64,000 bases of DNA from Zobellia russellii (GCF_018728565.1 NZ_JACSOI010000005.1:124001-188000), one strand, 5' to 3'. Positions 44,261 through 54,100 are shown, numbered from the stretch's first letter. A program made the numbers and translations. Notes: a model not told the origin generated them from the sequence alone.

Positions 44261-45512
44261 CCAAGTAGATCAATACGCAACTACCAAAGTTCAATCCAAA
44301 GACTTCGTTTCTGGTTGGGTGGTGGCGCTGATAATTGCAAGTACAGGATTATCGGTTTCCACCTTATTTTTAGGCTCTGAAATTGCCCTTGGTCTTGGTT
44401 TTAAAGATGCACTTATTGCCTTTGGTATCTCTACATTGGTATTGACAATTATGTGTATGGCGACTACCTTAATAGGTAATCGTTCAAGATTATCTACTTA
44501 CATGATTCTTCATTTTAGTTTTGGGGAATATGGTGCAAAGATTGTTAATTTCATTTTTGGCATAACCCTAATCGGATGGTTTGCCGTAGCGTTAGAATTG
44601 TTGGCCATTGCTATTTTTGACACCACTGCTAGTACGTTTAGCTTTACAATAGCAAAAGAGCTGATTGTTATTGTTACCAGTCTTTTTATTACGACTACTA
44701 CGGTTTATGGAATTAGAAGCATTGAAAAAGTTGCTAATATTTCAATCCCACTTTTAACTGCTTTTCTAGGTTATGTTTTTTACCTATCTCTAGAAAAATT
44801 AGAAAGTTTTTCAGTATTGTTCGACTATGTGCCCCAAGAAAATTCAATGACGCTTTTTAAAGCAACTTCAATTCTGGTAGGTGCGGCAGTTTTGTTCCCT
44901 GTATTAATGGCGGATTTCTCTAGATTCGTAAAGACGGATAAGCAAAGTTTAGCATCAGTATTGGGCTTGACTATTGGTACTCCCTTGGCTTACATACTTA
45001 GTGCCGTACCCTCTATACAGACCGGTGAAGTTGATGTTATCAAAATAATGGAAGACTACAATATGGTGATTCCTGCTTTTTTATTGTTGTTTGTTTCCAC
45101 GTGGAGTACCAATGCTACCAATCTGTATTCTGCGAGCTTAACTTTTACTACCATTAATAAAAAATGGACATTTAAAGAAGTGGTTATTGTTTCTAGTATT
45201 TTCGGAACCTTATTAGCTCTATTCGGTTTCGCTACCTACCTATTTGAATTTCTAGAGTTTTTAGGTATTCTGGCTCCATCTATTTCGTCTATCTATTTTA
45301 TCCATTTTTTCTGGATTAAAAAGCAGCGTTATGAATTAGATGAGATAAATAAATGGGAACCTGCCGCTCTAATAAGTTGGGTGTTGAGTTCTCTTATCAG
45401 TGTGCTTACCTATTTTGAAGTTTTTCAGATTACAGGTGCTTATTTCTTAGACTCATTTTTATTGGGAGCGGTTATCTATGTAGCTCTCAAACTGAAGAAT
45501 ATTTTCAAATAA
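44253..45512 (+). CDS. NCS1-type permease (cytosine/purine permease-like)
   Basis: 419 residues with about twelve membrane segments. The beginning (KDFVSGWVVALIIASTGLSVSTLFLGSEIALGLGFKDALIAF) and the discontinuous helix regions (LIGNRSRLSTYMILHFSFGEYG, ADFSRFVKTDKQS, SVLGLTIGTPLAYILS) resemble CodB-like transporters of nucleobases, hydantoins and pyridine-type heterocycles. It is translationally coupled to the NicX-like enzyme by an ATG-stop overlap. That pairing suggests the permease brings in the substrate that the enzyme opens. No terminator is clear after it. Confidence 0.85.
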   Translation: MSNQVDQYATTKVQSKDFVSGWVVALIIASTGLSVSTLFLGSEIALGLGFKDALIAFGISTLVLTIMCMATTLIGNRSRLSTYMILHFSFGEYGAKIVNFIFGITLIGWFAVALELLAIAIFDTTASTFSFTIAKELIVIVTSLFITTTTVYGIRSIEKVANISIPLLTAFLGYVFYLSLEKLESFSVLFDYVPQENSMTLFKATSILVGAAVLFPVLMADFSRFVKTDKQSLASVLGLTIGTPLAYILSAVPSIQTGEVDVIKIMEDYNMVIPAFLLLFVSTWSTNATNLYSASLTFTTINKKWTFKEVVIVSSIFGTLLALFGFATYLFEFLEFLGILAPSISSIYFIHFFWIKKQRYELDEINKWEPAALISWVLSSLISVLTYFEVFQITGAYFLDSFLLGAVIYVALKLKNIFK

Positions 45513-45687
45513 AAACAACTATCAAAAAGTATATTTTTAATAGGTTTTTCTAATTATATCCCAATAACCGGACCCTTTAAAAGCTGAGAAATTCAGGCAA
45601 ATAAATGTTTGGTTTTGGTCAACTATACGCTTATGAAACAATTGAATTATTCGGAGTTGCAAATTGTTTGCTTTGACACGACATTTA

Positions 45688-45990
45688 ATTTAATCTCAAA
45701 ACGCTAAAAAGAATGGCTGGGTTATTTTAATTTTGCGTTTCGTTCACCCAGTTTAAATTCAAGAGCTTGCTAGAGAAAAGACGTCAGTTGCCCCAAGAAC
45801 AACCATTAAATGAAGATCATTTTGTGTATTGTTTAGAGGGAGTAGAAGATATAGATTCCCCAAAAGTTACCGAAACGGAGCTAACACTGGAGCAACTGGC
45901 CATGAAATACGGTATTGCTAGCATCTATAAAACCTGCGACACTATAGAAGGCCTAGAAGACAGCTTAAATGCACTGGTCTTAGATGACCA
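45688..45990 (+). repeat. Intact copy of the 5' region duplicated at 38.9 kb
   Basis: 45688-45803 and 45939-45990 are nearly identical to 38937-39105, in the same orientation about 6.7 kb apart. The copies flank the unknown protein and the receptor-enzyme-permease operon. Confidence 0.8.
45728..45735 (+). promoter_or_regulatory. Candidate -7 element
   Basis: TAATTTTG, conserved in the deleted copy at 38977-38984. It lies 31 bases before the TTG at 45767. Confidence 0.5.
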
Positions 45991-46366
45991 TAATTTTAAG
46001 GACTATGAGATTATCTATTTGGTTATGGCCGGAGAAGCCAATAGCATTTGCCTAAATGGGTATTACTACAGTTTACAGGAAATAGCAGAACTGTTCGAAG
46101 GCCGGTTAAAGGGAAAGATTTTACATTTTTCCAATGCAAAAATCCTTAATTTGGACGAAGAAGAAGCACAATATTTCTTGGACATCACCAATGCCAAAGC
46201 CATCTCTGGCTACGGTAACATATTTAACGGTATAAGCAGTGCCAATCTGGATAAAGTATTCTTTAACTTATTTAAAGAAGATGATGATATGTTTGAGGTA
46301 GTTGAAGAGCTTCACCAAAGACATTACAATGTCTGTAAATTGCTAGATTTCAGATTGTATTATTGA
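45767..46366 (+). CDS. DUF6642-like protein, possibly a degenerate caspase-like fold
   Basis: 199 residues counted from TTG 45767; the only in-frame ATG is codon 46, well inside the domain, so a TTG start is likely. The layout (FVYCLEGVED, KYGIASIYKTCDTIEGLEDS, IIYLVMAGEANSICLNGYYY, KGKILHFSNAKIL, AISGYGNIFNGISSANLDKV) resembles DUF6642 proteins, in which HG after strand 3 and a Cys in HFGSC look like a CHAT/caspase dyad. Here those positions read AG and NA, so catalysis is probably lost. It is cytosolic. The family call is from memory of the pattern, not a search. Confidence 0.6.
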   Translation: MLEKRRQLPQEQPLNEDHFVYCLEGVEDIDSPKVTETELTLEQLAMKYGIASIYKTCDTIEGLEDSLNALVLDDHNFKDYEIIYLVMAGEANSICLNGYYYSLQEIAELFEGRLKGKILHFSNAKILNLDEEEAQYFLDITNAKAISGYGNIFNGISSANLDKVFFNLFKEDDDMFEVVEELHQRHYNVCKLLDFRLYY

Positions 46367-46562
46367 ATTTGAGACGAATGTCAGGCATCCTAAGATTAGC
46401 TATAATCCGATAGTGACTTTGGAGAAACGAACACTTCTAGAAAGCCATTCTAAACTTGCAAACGGACACTTATCATGCGAACCAACTAGGGGAGCGGAGT
46501 GTACTAAGTACTGTTTTAAGCTGTTGTTAATCTATACATAAATCCTAGCAACTCATACATAT

Positions 46563-46742
46563 TTAGCTCATAAGCAATTGATTACATTTACTTTTGTTGT
46601 GGTCATATAAAGAAAAAGTCATTCTATCTTTTAATGATTTATAATTCACGGTATTGAAAAAGCTTTCCTGATTTTTTACAGCTGTCAGTCCGTACTTTCC
46701 TCCGACAATATCTCCCCGAGCAGTACCATCCCCCAGCAGTAT
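46563..46742 (-). pseudogene. Orphan 3' coding remnant
   Basis: A 59-codon minus-strand frame without a start at its beginning reads like real protein: GDGTARGDIVGGKYGLTAVK, NQESFFNTVNYKSLKDRMTF, and the tail LMS before TAA. An in-frame TGA stands just upstream. I do not know the family. The rest of 46367-46851 shows no gene; TACTTTTG at 46589-46596 fits a -7 box but is 256 bases from the next gene. Confidence 0.35.
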
Positions 46743-46851
46743 TCATTTTGAATTTTAAATACCAGCGGTTTAAGATAAAAGTAAATCGTACAAACAATCG
46801 TCATGCTAACCTAGCGCTGGGAGTGTATAGTATGGCATAAAAATAAATGTT

Positions 46852-47883
46852 ATGGTTAATCAGACATTAGATGAAAAGTCGTTAAAAATTGCAGACGTTC
46901 AAAGCAAGCATCAAGATGAGTTGCTTAGTTTGTCAAACGTGGTAGGAGTTGCCATTGGGAACAAAGTAAAGAATGGGGTGGAAACTAACAAGCCTGTACT
47001 TTCAGTACTTGTAACCCATAAATTGGACCCCAGTTTATTAACACAGAAGGATTTGGTCAATCAAAAAATTGGCGGAATCGAAACAGATGTGGTGGAAGTA
47101 GGCACCTTGTTTGCGGGTAACGCATATTGCGAAGCTCAAAAAGAAGCACAAAAAGTAGAGCCCGAAACCCGTGATGTTGCTCAAGCCAATGGGTTTGTTC
47201 CTTCTTTAACAAGAAGAATTCGCCCTGCAATGGGTGGTTTTAGTGTGGGACATTATAAAATTACCGCAGGAACTTTAGGAACCTGCTGTTATGATTTGTC
47301 TCCGTTCCCGAGCAAGCCGGGCAGTTACTATATTTTAAGTAACAATCACGTCTTGGCCAATAGTAACGATGCACGTATTGGAGACCCTATTCTTCAGCCA
47401 GGGCCTTATGATGGCGGAAAATATCCGCAAGATGTTATCGCAAGGTTGAGCAGGTATATTCCTATCAAATTTATTGATGGAGACAATGCACCTTGTAATT
47501 ATGTAGATGCCGCTATTGCAGAAGGCAATTTGCAAGACCTGAACAGGGAAATCTATTGGGGCGGACATGTTAAACGGCTATACACGGCCCCAAAAGTAGG
47601 AGACATTGTGCAAAAGGCAGGCAGAACTACAGGCTTTACCACAGGCAAGGTCACCAATATTAATGCAACCGTTAATGTAAATTATGGAGGTGGAAGAATA
47701 GCCAAGTTTTGCCGTCAGATAATAACCACGGATATGAGCGCCGGTGGCGACTCCGGAAGTTTGGTTTGTGACACCAATGAAGGTGCCGTAGGGCTTTTGT
47801 TTGCAGGCTCCGCAACAAGAACCATAGTAAACAACATTTTATATGTGCAATCCATGTTGCGCGTAAGAGTAACGGAAATATAA
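46852..47883 (+). CDS. Trypsin-like serine peptidase, NAL1-like
   Basis: 343 residues without a signal peptide. Residues 25-88 form a small alpha/beta domain (SNVVGVAIGNKV, KPVLSVLVTHKL, IETDVVEVG). RRIRPAMGGFSVGHYKITAGTLG leads into a chymotrypsin-type double barrel with His166 (ILSNNHVLA), Asp219 (YVDAAIAE) and Ser301 (GGDSGSLV), an intact triad. QKAGRTTGFTTGKV is typical of the NARROW LEAF1-like bacterial/plant group. A cytosolic peptidase of unknown target is likely, unless it is exported without a classical signal. A 70-codon gene for a stand-alone copy of the N-terminal domain follows. Confidence 0.85.
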   Translation: MVNQTLDEKSLKIADVQSKHQDELLSLSNVVGVAIGNKVKNGVETNKPVLSVLVTHKLDPSLLTQKDLVNQKIGGIETDVVEVGTLFAGNAYCEAQKEAQKVEPETRDVAQANGFVPSLTRRIRPAMGGFSVGHYKITAGTLGTCCYDLSPFPSKPGSYYILSNNHVLANSNDARIGDPILQPGPYDGGKYPQDVIARLSRYIPIKFIDGDNAPCNYVDAAIAEGNLQDLNREIYWGGHVKRLYTAPKVGDIVQKAGRTTGFTTGKVTNINATVNVNYGGGRIAKFCRQIITTDMSAGGDSGSLVCDTNEGAVGLLFAGSATRTIVNNILYVQSMLRVRVTEI

Positions 47884-47917
47884 TGTGAATGGTCGCTTAG
47901 AAGTAACATTGAATAAA

Positions 47918-47952
47918 AAGCTCAGGGTGACATCTAGTTTACCCTGAGCTTT
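47918..47952 (+). terminator. Terminator after the peptidase gene
   Basis: AAAGCTCAGGGT / ACCCTGAGCTTT perfect 12-bp arms with an 11-base loop; the T tail is short. Confidence 0.8.
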
Positions 47953-48043
47953 ACAATTGCGCTCTGTTTTAATTATCTTTAGATGAGGAGCTTGGCTGCA
48001 CTTGTATAGAAACAACAAATACTAATTTTATAATAACATAACC

Positions 48044-48256
48044 ATGAACATAGAAGACGCTTTAAAAGAGATACAATCTTGGTTACACCTTAACGGAATT
48101 GAAGGCGTGGCCCAAGGAGAATATGATGGTAAACCCTGTATAACGGTTTTTGTTTCCTTAACTGAGGTAAAAAATACGCTGCCGGAAACATACAAAGGCT
48201 TTAAGGTGGTAATAGAATCTACTACTGAATTTGGAATTCAAGGAGGGGCGCTTTAA
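48044..48256 (+). CDS. Small stand-alone copy of the peptidase N-terminal domain
   Basis: 70 residues: a short helix (IEDALKEIQSWLHL), then GIEGVAQGEYDGKPCITVFV and YKGFKVVIESTTEFG. The order of strands and the VVGVA-x-G, xITVFV and GxxVVxE pattern match residues 25-88 of the neighbouring peptidase. It may bind the peptidase as inhibitor, chaperone or decoy, or be an independent small protein. It has its own upstream region after the peptidase terminator. The link to the peptidase is by sequence pattern and position. Confidence 0.65.
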   Translation: MNIEDALKEIQSWLHLNGIEGVAQGEYDGKPCITVFVSLTEVKNTLPETYKGFKVVIESTTEFGIQGGAL

Positions 48257-48269
48257 GCCATAAAGTTTT

Positions 48270-49157
48270 TTACATTAAAAATTCCTCTTCAAAACTTGAT
48301 ATAAAATCATGAATATATTTTTTATTCCGCTGTTGTTTTTTAACAACCATGTAATGTTTTCGTTTTAAACCATTTTTACCAATACGCTTAAATATCAATT
48401 CTTTTGATAATTTAAAAGGTCTTAATTGCCATTTTGGAGCACACATAATACCCATATTGGCATTTATCATTGATAATGTAATTTCAGTAAACGGAATTGC
48501 AGAAATTTTGATTGGGTTTATTTTATTTGGTTTCAGAAATTGTTCATAAACAGCAACACCTTCCAAAGGAAAAGAATTAATCAACAAGTGCACATTTTCA
48601 AAATGGCTTGCATCTAGGTAATCCATTTTGTTCAAGTGGTTTTCTTGATGCATAATCGCAAAAACTTCATCTTCAAAAACTAGTATACTTGAAAGGTCTT
48701 CAGAATCAGGTTTTGAAGTTACAATTGCTATGTCTATATCCTCAGATAATACTTGTGATATGCTTTGATGTGTTGCTCCAAGTGTTACATCAATGTCTAT
48801 CTCTGGATATAGCACACCCATTTTTTGAATAAACGAGGGAATAGTATGAAAAAAAGACTGACATTCAGCACTCAATTTAATCGTACCTTTGGAGCCTTCT
48901 TTGATATGTTTTATAGCGCTAAAACCCTCTTCTATGGAGTTGAACAGTTTGTTAGCCAATTTATAAAGCTCAGTGCCTTCTTGGGTCAATTCCCATTTAT
49001 TTCTTGTTCTATGAAAAACCTTAAAGCCTAATCGCTCCTCTAACTCACGTAATTGATGACTTAAAGCTGACTGCGTTAAAAAGAGGCGTTCAGTAGCATT
49101 GGCAAGACTACCTTCTTCTGCAATGGTTTTTATTAATCTGAAATATTTTAATTCCAT
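48270..49157 (-). CDS. LysR-family transcriptional regulator
   Basis: 295 residues. The N-terminal winged helix has MELKYFRLIKTIAEEGSLAN and ATERLFLTQSALSHQLREL, followed by a linker helix and a type-2 periplasmic-binding effector domain (about 90-295, GTIKLSAECQSFFHTIPSFI, ILVFEDEVFAIMHQEN). It is divergent from the racemase gene, and the 126-base gap contains a T-N11-A palindrome and two opposing -7 elements, the standard layout for a LysR protein that controls itself and its neighbour. The effector is probably an amino-acid-like metabolite. Confidence 0.92.
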   Translation of the reverse strand: MELKYFRLIKTIAEEGSLANATERLFLTQSALSHQLRELEERLGFKVFHRTRNKWELTQEGTELYKLANKLFNSIEEGFSAIKHIKEGSKGTIKLSAECQSFFHTIPSFIQKMGVLYPEIDIDVTLGATHQSISQVLSEDIDIAIVTSKPDSEDLSSILVFEDEVFAIMHQENHLNKMDYLDASHFENVHLLINSFPLEGVAVYEQFLKPNKINPIKISAIPFTEITLSMINANMGIMCAPKWQLRPFKLSKELIFKRIGKNGLKRKHYMVVKKQQRNKKYIHDFISSFEEEFLM

Positions 49158-49161
49158 AGGT

Positions 49162-49169
49162 CAAAGATA
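49162..49169 (-). promoter_or_regulatory. Candidate -7 element of the lysR gene
   Basis: Minus-strand TATCTTTG, 4 bases before the ATG at 49157, so the transcript would be almost leaderless. Confidence 0.45.
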
Positions 49170-49191
49170 CAAGACTATTTAGAGCAATGTA

Positions 49192-49208
49192 GTTGAGAAA
49201 ATTTCAAC
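49192..49208. promoter_or_regulatory. Candidate LysR operator
   Basis: GTTGAGAAAATTTCAAC: GTTGA/TCAAC arms that contain a T-N11-A core (49194-49206), midway between the divergent genes. Confidence 0.55.
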
Positions 49209-49261
49209 CATAACCTCAAAAGTATTCAAATTACTTTCTTATTCAGTGTTTATCATCTAGT

Positions 49262-49269
49262 TAGTTTTG
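49262..49269 (+). promoter_or_regulatory. Candidate -7 element of the racemase gene
   Basis: TAGTTTTG, 14 bases before the ATG at 49284. Confidence 0.5.
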
Positions 49270-49283
49270 TCCAAAAGACAGGT

Positions 49284-49985
49284 ATGAAAACAATAGGATT
49301 AATAGGTGGTATGAGTTGGGAATCCTCAAAACTGTATTATGAGTTTTTAAATATTAATGTAAAAGATTTATTAGGAGGCTCACATTCAGCAAAAGTTATT
49401 ATGGTATCTGTAGATTTTTCAGAAATTGAAAAGTTAACGTTTCAAGGTGATTGGAAGGCTATTGGAGAACTTATGAAACTAGCGGCGCAACAGCTAGAAA
49501 GGGCCGGAGCAGATATTATTCTACTTTGTACGAATACCATACATTTAGTAAGTCATTATATCACCCAAAATATTACTATTCCTTTTTTACATATCGCTAC
49601 CACTACTGGTGAGGCTATATGCGACTTAGATTTAAACAAAGTAGGTTTATTAGGCACAAAATTTACTATGGAAAAGGACTTTTATACCAAGACCTTAATA
49701 AATGATTTTGGACTTGAAGTCATAATTCCTGAAACAAATGACAGGCAGGTAGTACATGAAATTATTTATAATGAATTGGTAAAAGGACAATTCACAAAAG
49801 CTTCAAAACAAAAAGTTATTGAGATTATAAATAAAATTCAAGTTCAGGGCGCAGAAGGTGTTATTCTTGGCTGTACAGAACTGCCAATTCTAGTTTCAGA
49901 AATAGATTCTCCAATTCCCACATTTGATACTGGAAAGATTCATGCATATAAAGCTAGTGAATGGAGTGTAAAAAATTTAGTATGA
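49284..49985 (+). CDS. Aspartate/glutamate racemase family protein
   Basis: 233 residues. The start IGLIGGMSWESS-x(2)-YY is the family signature, and the two catalytic cysteines are Cys82 (LLCTNTIH) and Cys197 (ILGCTELP), which deprotonate the substrate from opposite faces. It most resembles the YgeA-type PLP-independent amino-acid racemases and should interconvert D- and L-aspartate, glutamate or a related acid. It lies beside the divergent lysR gene and 22 bases upstream of the LamG-protein gene, likely cotranscribed. Confidence 0.9.
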   Translation: MKTIGLIGGMSWESSKLYYEFLNINVKDLLGGSHSAKVIMVSVDFSEIEKLTFQGDWKAIGELMKLAAQQLERAGADIILLCTNTIHLVSHYITQNITIPFLHIATTTGEAICDLDLNKVGLLGTKFTMEKDFYTKTLINDFGLEVIIPETNDRQVVHEIIYNELVKGQFTKASKQKVIEIINKIQVQGAEGVILGCTELPILVSEIDSPIPTFDTGKIHAYKASEWSVKNLV

Positions 49986-50007
49986 ATTTTATAATGAACA
50001 AAATAGT

Positions 50008-50865
50008 ATGAAAACAAAGCGTCTTTTATCCGCAGTAGGGTTATTATTTTTACTAGTCACCAACACCACTTTTTCGCAAAATAGTGCTTTAAAGGAGCAT
50101 GTCCTTTTTTACAGTTCTTTTGATGGTAAAGCAGCTGCAACTATTGCCGTTGGTGATGCAAATATATATACAGCTGAAAATTATAAAGAAGAAGTAAACA
50201 CTATAAAAGGTTTAAACGATGCTAATGTTGTAATAGCAAAGGGGAAAGGACTTTTTGGAGATGCAATGCACTTTAAAGCAGCAAAAACTTCTGCTGTATT
50301 TTATAAGGCCTATAAAAATGTAGGCTACAACAATACATCATGGAGCGGCACTATATCTTTTTGGTTACGATTAGACCCCAATAAAGAACTTCCGCCTCAT
50401 TATTGTGATCCTATTTGTATTACAGATTCTAAATGGAGTGATGCAGGCTTGTGGGTAGATTTCACAGATCATAATCCAAGACAGTTTAGATACGGAGCCA
50501 TGGGTGATTTGGTGGTGTGGGACCCTAATAATGATAGTGATGAAACTGATTGGAATAAGCGCACAGTTACAGTAAACCCATCTCCGTTTCAGTCAAAAAA
50601 TTGGACGCACGTTGCAATGGTTTTTTCCAAGGTAAATACAAAAACAGAGTCTGAATTTAAATTATACTTAAACGGTAAGTTACAAGGTGAAATAAAAGCT
50701 ATTAATGATCCTTTCACTTGGGACCCTGAAAAAGGTAAAATAATGATGGGTCTTGGTTATATTGGCTTTATGGATGAGCTTGTAATTTTTAATAAACCCC
50801 TAGAAGTTAACGAGGTGAACTCTGTTTTCCAGCTGAAAGATGGAATAAAAACTTTATTCAAATAA
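50008..50865 (+). CDS. Secreted LamG/concanavalin-like domain protein
   Basis: 285 residues. A signal peptide (MKTKRLLSAVGLLFLLVTNTTFSQ) is followed by a beta-sandwich of the LamG/laminin-G-like type: HVLFYSSFDGKAAATIAVG, GDAMHFKAAKTSAVFYKA, TISFWLRLDPNKELPPHY, NWTHVAMVFSK and FKLYLNGKLQGEI are the usual strand landmarks, and YIGFMDELVIFNKPL the end. Such domains bind sugars or proteins outside the cell. No catalytic domain or T9SS tail is present. It is probably part of the LysR-controlled unit with the racemase, whose common purpose is unclear. Confidence 0.8.
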   Translation: MKTKRLLSAVGLLFLLVTNTTFSQNSALKEHVLFYSSFDGKAAATIAVGDANIYTAENYKEEVNTIKGLNDANVVIAKGKGLFGDAMHFKAAKTSAVFYKAYKNVGYNNTSWSGTISFWLRLDPNKELPPHYCDPICITDSKWSDAGLWVDFTDHNPRQFRYGAMGDLVVWDPNNDSDETDWNKRTVTVNPSPFQSKNWTHVAMVFSKVNTKTESEFKLYLNGKLQGEIKAINDPFTWDPEKGKIMMGLGYIGFMDELVIFNKPLEVNEVNSVFQLKDGIKTLFK

Positions 50866-50893
50866 GAATATAAGCAATGGTCTGTCTTTAAAT

Positions 50894-50942
50894 AATTACT
50901 TAAATCCGACGATAGAAGGGGAGGGTAATGTGTGTATGGAAC
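50894..50942 (+). repeat. Partial copy of the dispersed repeat
   Basis: CCGACGATAGAAGGGGAGGG, then TAATGTGTGTATGGAAC, matching the last third of the copies at 55.0 and 62.7 kb. Confidence 0.55.
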
Positions 50943-51135
50943 GGGATACTACATTAACTATATCAAAACTAAGAATCAAATTAAATTCATCCTAAGTTTA
51001 TACTAGTTCGTCGTATATGTAACTAATTATCAATAGCACCCATATATATTTTCTATTTTAGTGGCAATCGAGATTGTCAATTTTAATCGAAAATTTCTTT
51101 TTGAAGTCAATTTCAAAAAGTGTTTACTATGCCTA

Positions 51136-54100
51136 ATGAAAAGATTCTTACTCTCCTTTAGTTTTATTTTTTTATTATTATCTCATTCCATTTCACAGAC
51201 CAATCAAGAGTTTGTTGTTTCGTCTTTGAATCCAACTAATTGTTCTTCCGATGATGGTCGAATTGCGATTAATTTACGTTCATTAGGATCAACCTGCGAA
51301 GATATTTTTAATTATCAATCCATTCTAAAGTCTACTACTAAAATAACCGCATATACTACAGCAGATATTAATCAAGATGGGAAGCTAGATATATTATATG
51401 CCAACGCCGAAAAGATTGCGGTTCTTTTTAATATTGGTAATGGTCAGTATAATGAAATAATTATTGATGATTCAATTACACGAACTAGTAAAATTGGTTT
51501 TTCTGATATTGATGATGACGGCGATATTGACGTAGTTGCTAAACAAAGTTCTTGGAGTTTTTACTATTTGTTAGAAAACGAAACATTCACAGAGTTTGCC
51601 CTATATGCTTCAGATGAATACTTTGTCGAGGTTTCGTCTATATTGGCTTCTCCGAAATTTGAAAAAATTGACATTGAAAATGATGGTGATATAGATCGTC
51701 TTAGAATAACTACTAACAATTTTGATGATGAACTTGTAGAATTAAGAGAAAACGATGGTTCTGGAAATTATACAGATAGGATACTTTTAGATTTTATAAA
51801 TAGAGATATTATAGACATTAAAGTCTTTGACTATGAAGGCGATGGGGATGAAGATATATTTCTTTTGTATCGACAAGGCACTACAACTAGTGGAGTGGAG
51901 TTTCATTTAAATGACGGTTTTGGAAACTTCGAACGCATAACGGTTTATCGTGAAACAAACCTATATTTTTATGAATTAAAGATTGTTGATTATAATATAG
52001 ACGGTAAAATTGATATCATCGGAGCAGGCCCAAGCAATATGACCTATATAAATGATATAAATAACACCTTTATACGAAAGGAACTAAAGCCCGTAGAAGG
52101 CGTAACCCGTTATTTTGAAATATTTGATGTCGATTTGGACGGTGTTAATGAACCTGTTTATTTTGATGATTATAATATTTATTGGTTTACAGCTATTTGT
52201 AGTTCCCGATCCAATAAGTTTAAGTATGAATTTTCTATTGATGGAGGCATTACCTTCCAAGAGAGCAATGTATTTAATCAATTAGGTATTGGCCAATATC
52301 AAGTAGTAGCTCGGGAAATATCAAATTCATCTACAATTGGCTACGCTAATAATCCAATTAATTTGACGGAAAATAAGCCCAGTGTAATTAGTATTGATAT
52401 TACGGACTCCGAATTTTGTGATGACGGCAATGGTAAAATTGCAGTCAATGCTACAAGTTTAAAAAGAACCGATTCTGTGTTTGATGAAGTATTTCACATT
52501 GGTGATTATGCATCTAATTATACTGATTTTGATAATGATGGTGATATTGATATTATTGGCATAGATGATAGTCGAGATAACGATGTTGTGTATTGGTACG
52601 AAAATCTAGGAAATGGTCAATTTTTTAGACACTTTTTAACTTCTTTACCATGGTTTGATGAAAGTATAGAAAGTGTATTTCCAATGGATATTGATAATGA
52701 TAAAGACAATGATTTAGTTATAAATCTTGGTGATGGGGAGTATGTAGTTGTCAATGATGGAGAATTCAATTTCGAGAAAAGAGAAATGAATCTTGTAGGC
52801 GCCTTTGACAGCCCCATGCCAATTTCAGTGGATATAGATTTAGATGGTGATTTAGATATAATTACAGAAGCAAGTCAATATAATGAATTGGCTTGGCATG
52901 AAAACACACTAGATTTTTCATTAGGTTATTTCCATTTCACTAGACATAAGATTTTTACCGGTATATCTGAAATTACAAAAGTAATTCCGATTGATTTTGA
53001 CAATGACAATGATATAGATTTTGTAGTTTCAACGGAGAATAGAGGAAGTGATGATGTCTTGGGTGGTATTTATTGGTTTGAAAATGATGGAAATCAAAAT
53101 TTTGAAAGTCATCTCTTAATTTCTGATATTGATGTAACCTTCTTTTTGGTTGAAGATTATCAAGAAGATAATGACTATGATATTTTTTATTCTGCGCCTG
53201 ACCTAGAAGAAATTAGAATTTTAAAAAATGATGGCAATTTAAATTTTACTGATATTTTAATCAAAGAAATAGATATCACATATTTTGATGTTGATGATTA
53301 TGATATGGATGGAGATTTGGATATTATTTTAAACCCAAAACAAAACGTGTCTATTCTTCAAAATCAAGAGAATCAGTTGTTTGAATTTATGGTTATTTCG
53401 CAAAATGAAAGTGAGTTTTTAAATTTGAGTTTTTGGAATAATACCCTAGTAATGTCTGAAGATTTAGATCATGATGGAGATAAGGATATTTTATTCAATA
53501 CCAATTATATTTTAAATGAAAGCACATTCACTGAGAGCGATGATGAACTAAGTTATTCAATTGATGGTGGTATTACTTTTCAAAATAATTCAATCTTCAA
53601 TAACTTGGCCCCTTCGTCTTATAATCTAATTATTAAAAACAATGATTGCTCTTTTGAATATGAAACCCCAATAGTAATTAGCAAGATAGGCGATGTCTGC
53701 GATAATAGTGAATCTTTAATCGCTACGGCAACATTAGTAAATTCAATTAGTTGTAATGGATTGACTGATGCCATTATTGAAGGGAAAGCAATAGGCGGAA
53801 CAGCTCCCTATACGTATAATCTGTTAGATTCAAATAACACATTAGTTAAGACACAATTACAAGGTACCTTTAATGATATTGCTGCTGGTGTTTATAGCCT
53901 TCTTATCGTCGATGATAATTCAAAAGAGGCAACTGCAACGGGCATAACAGTAAATCAGCCTAATGTGCTAACTCTCAATATTTCAAAAACCGATGTTTCT
54001 TGTAAAGGGGCAAATGATGGTAGTCTAGAAATTATTGTTTCTGGGGGTACAGCACCTTATGAATTCAGCATAAACAGCTCTGCTTTTATTTCTAATAACA

